Positions 63,481 through 64,000 of a stretch of 64,000 nt of DNA are shown piece by piece (the first letter of the stretch is position 1; each line of letters begins with the position of its first letter). Both the position numbers and the translations under genes were made by a program. The stretch covers positions 1,178,001 to 1,242,000 of the forward strand of contig NZ_JAUSYZ010000001.1 of assembly GCF_030817195.1 (NCBI RefSeq). Reading direction: 5' to 3'. This DNA comes from Arthrobacter globiformis (lineage in GTDB: Bacteria > Actinomycetota > Actinomycetes > Actinomycetales > Micrococcaceae). The notes beneath the pieces were generated by a model. That model saw only the letters and a program-made list of their open reading frames with translations. It was not told where the DNA came from and did no database searches.

Positions 63481-64000
63481 AGCGGTCCAGTCTCCTTTCA
63501 AGGACGGACTGCCCGGAAGAGAGCGCCAGGCAGATCACCCAGTAGACCAGGGCAGCCTCGAGGTAGAGCGCCATGAACTCCTGGCTGAAGGCCGCGATCT
63601 GCTGGGCGTTGCGGAAGAGCTCCGTGACCAGGATCAGCGAGGCCAGGGACGTGTCCTTGACCAGCGAAATGAAGGTGTTGGACAGCGGCGGCACGGACAC
63701 CCTCGCAGCCTGTGGCAGGATGATGCGGCGCAGCGACTGGCCACGGGACATGCCGATGGTGTGGCCGGCTTCCCACTGCCCCTTGGGCACCGACAGGATG
63801 GCGGCGCGGATGACCTCGGCAGCATAACCGCCAACGTTGAGCGAAAAGGCGATGATGGCACTGGGCCACGGGTCAAGCTTCACGCCCAGGCTGGGCAGGC
63901 CGTAGAAGATCACAAACAGCTGCACCAGCAGCGGCGTGCCGCGGATCACCGAAACGTAGAACCGCGCCACGCCGGACACCACGGCGTTCCGGCTCAGGCG
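63467..64000 (-). CDS. Amino-acid ABC transporter permease (5' part outside the window)
   Basis: The C-terminal about 178 residues of a PAAT-type permease. They include the family start of the conserved part 'FYVSVIRGTPLLVQLFVIFYGLP', several transmembrane helices, and the EAA loop EAGHTIGMSRGQSLRRIILPQA that contacts the ATPase. It ends 'QSVLERRLDRYVAH', overlapping the ATPase gene. The solute-binding protein gene is expected further right. Confidence 0.9.
   Translation of the reverse strand, partial: RLSRNAVVSGVARFYVSVIRGTPLLVQLFVIFYGLPSLGVKLDPWPSAIIAFSLNVGGYAAEVIRAAILSVPKGQWEAGHTIGMSRGQSLRRIILPQAARVSVPPLSNTFISLVKDTSLASLILVTELFRNAQQIAAFSQEFMALYLEAALVYWVICLALSSGQSVLERRLDRYVAH

Overview
The window reads as chromosome of a high-GC Gram-positive bacterium of the Micrococcaceae, most like Arthrobacter/Pseudarthrobacter. 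This is inferred from gene content: the actinobacterial families DUF3263, DUF4193, DUF3027, DUF6457 and LytR_C, a DtxR/IdeR regulator with its iron box, an XPB-type helicase paired with a helicase-associated protein, CIRCE-controlled groEL, c-di-AMP riboswitches in front of cell-wall hydrolases, and frequent GTG/TTG starts. No taxonomic marker such as rRNA is present.

Region 1 (1 to about 13.0 kb) is an accessory island. It carries a sacsin-type Hsp90-fold ATPase with a tail that looks foreign, a DUF6919 protein, a large SIR2-DUF4020 protein that looks like a defence NADase, a secreted Ig-like repeat protein with near-identical 273-bp units, and a SHOCT/CoiA-like pair. It ends at 12974-13014 in the 3' part of a tRNA-Thr(TGT) gene that lacks its 5' half, which is the expected scar of integration into a tRNA gene. 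A scrap of aldehyde dehydrogenase follows.

Region 2 (13.4-22.2 kb) holds small conserved genes, an AMIN-like secreted protein, an agmatine-degradation operon (aguB-aguA-permease) behind a palindromic operator, dps, and a divergent TetR/MFS efflux pair with its operator. Region 3 (22.3-30.2 kb) is a glycine operon, gcvP-gcvT-gcvH-glyA-sdaA, behind a tandem glycine riboswitch. It would take glycine to serine and then pyruvate.

Region 4 (30.2-41.6 kb) holds tspO, a FemAB-like transferase, a ThrE-like exporter, ung, an iron-box-controlled siderophore-interacting protein, a cold-shock gene overlapping a lipoprotein gene, groEL with two CIRCE elements, an RNase HI fused to an NTF2-like domain, and an orphan WXG100 protein. 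Region 5 (41.7-51.0 kb) is a two-component system behind the XPB helicase operon, a cold-shock-domain/DUF3027 pair, and serC. Region 6 (51.2-55.2 kb) has the DtxR regulator and three cell-wall hydrolase genes, two of them behind c-di-AMP riboswitches. Region 7 (55.3-64 kb) has an HNH nuclease, a molybdenum-cofactor cluster (mobA, DUF6457, moeA, fdhD), a GH38 alpha-mannosidase and part of an amino-acid ABC transporter.

Three genes (the lipoprotein at 36905, groEL, and the histidine kinase) each carry one apparent extra G in a G run. The shared pattern points to sequence error more than to three real pseudogenes.
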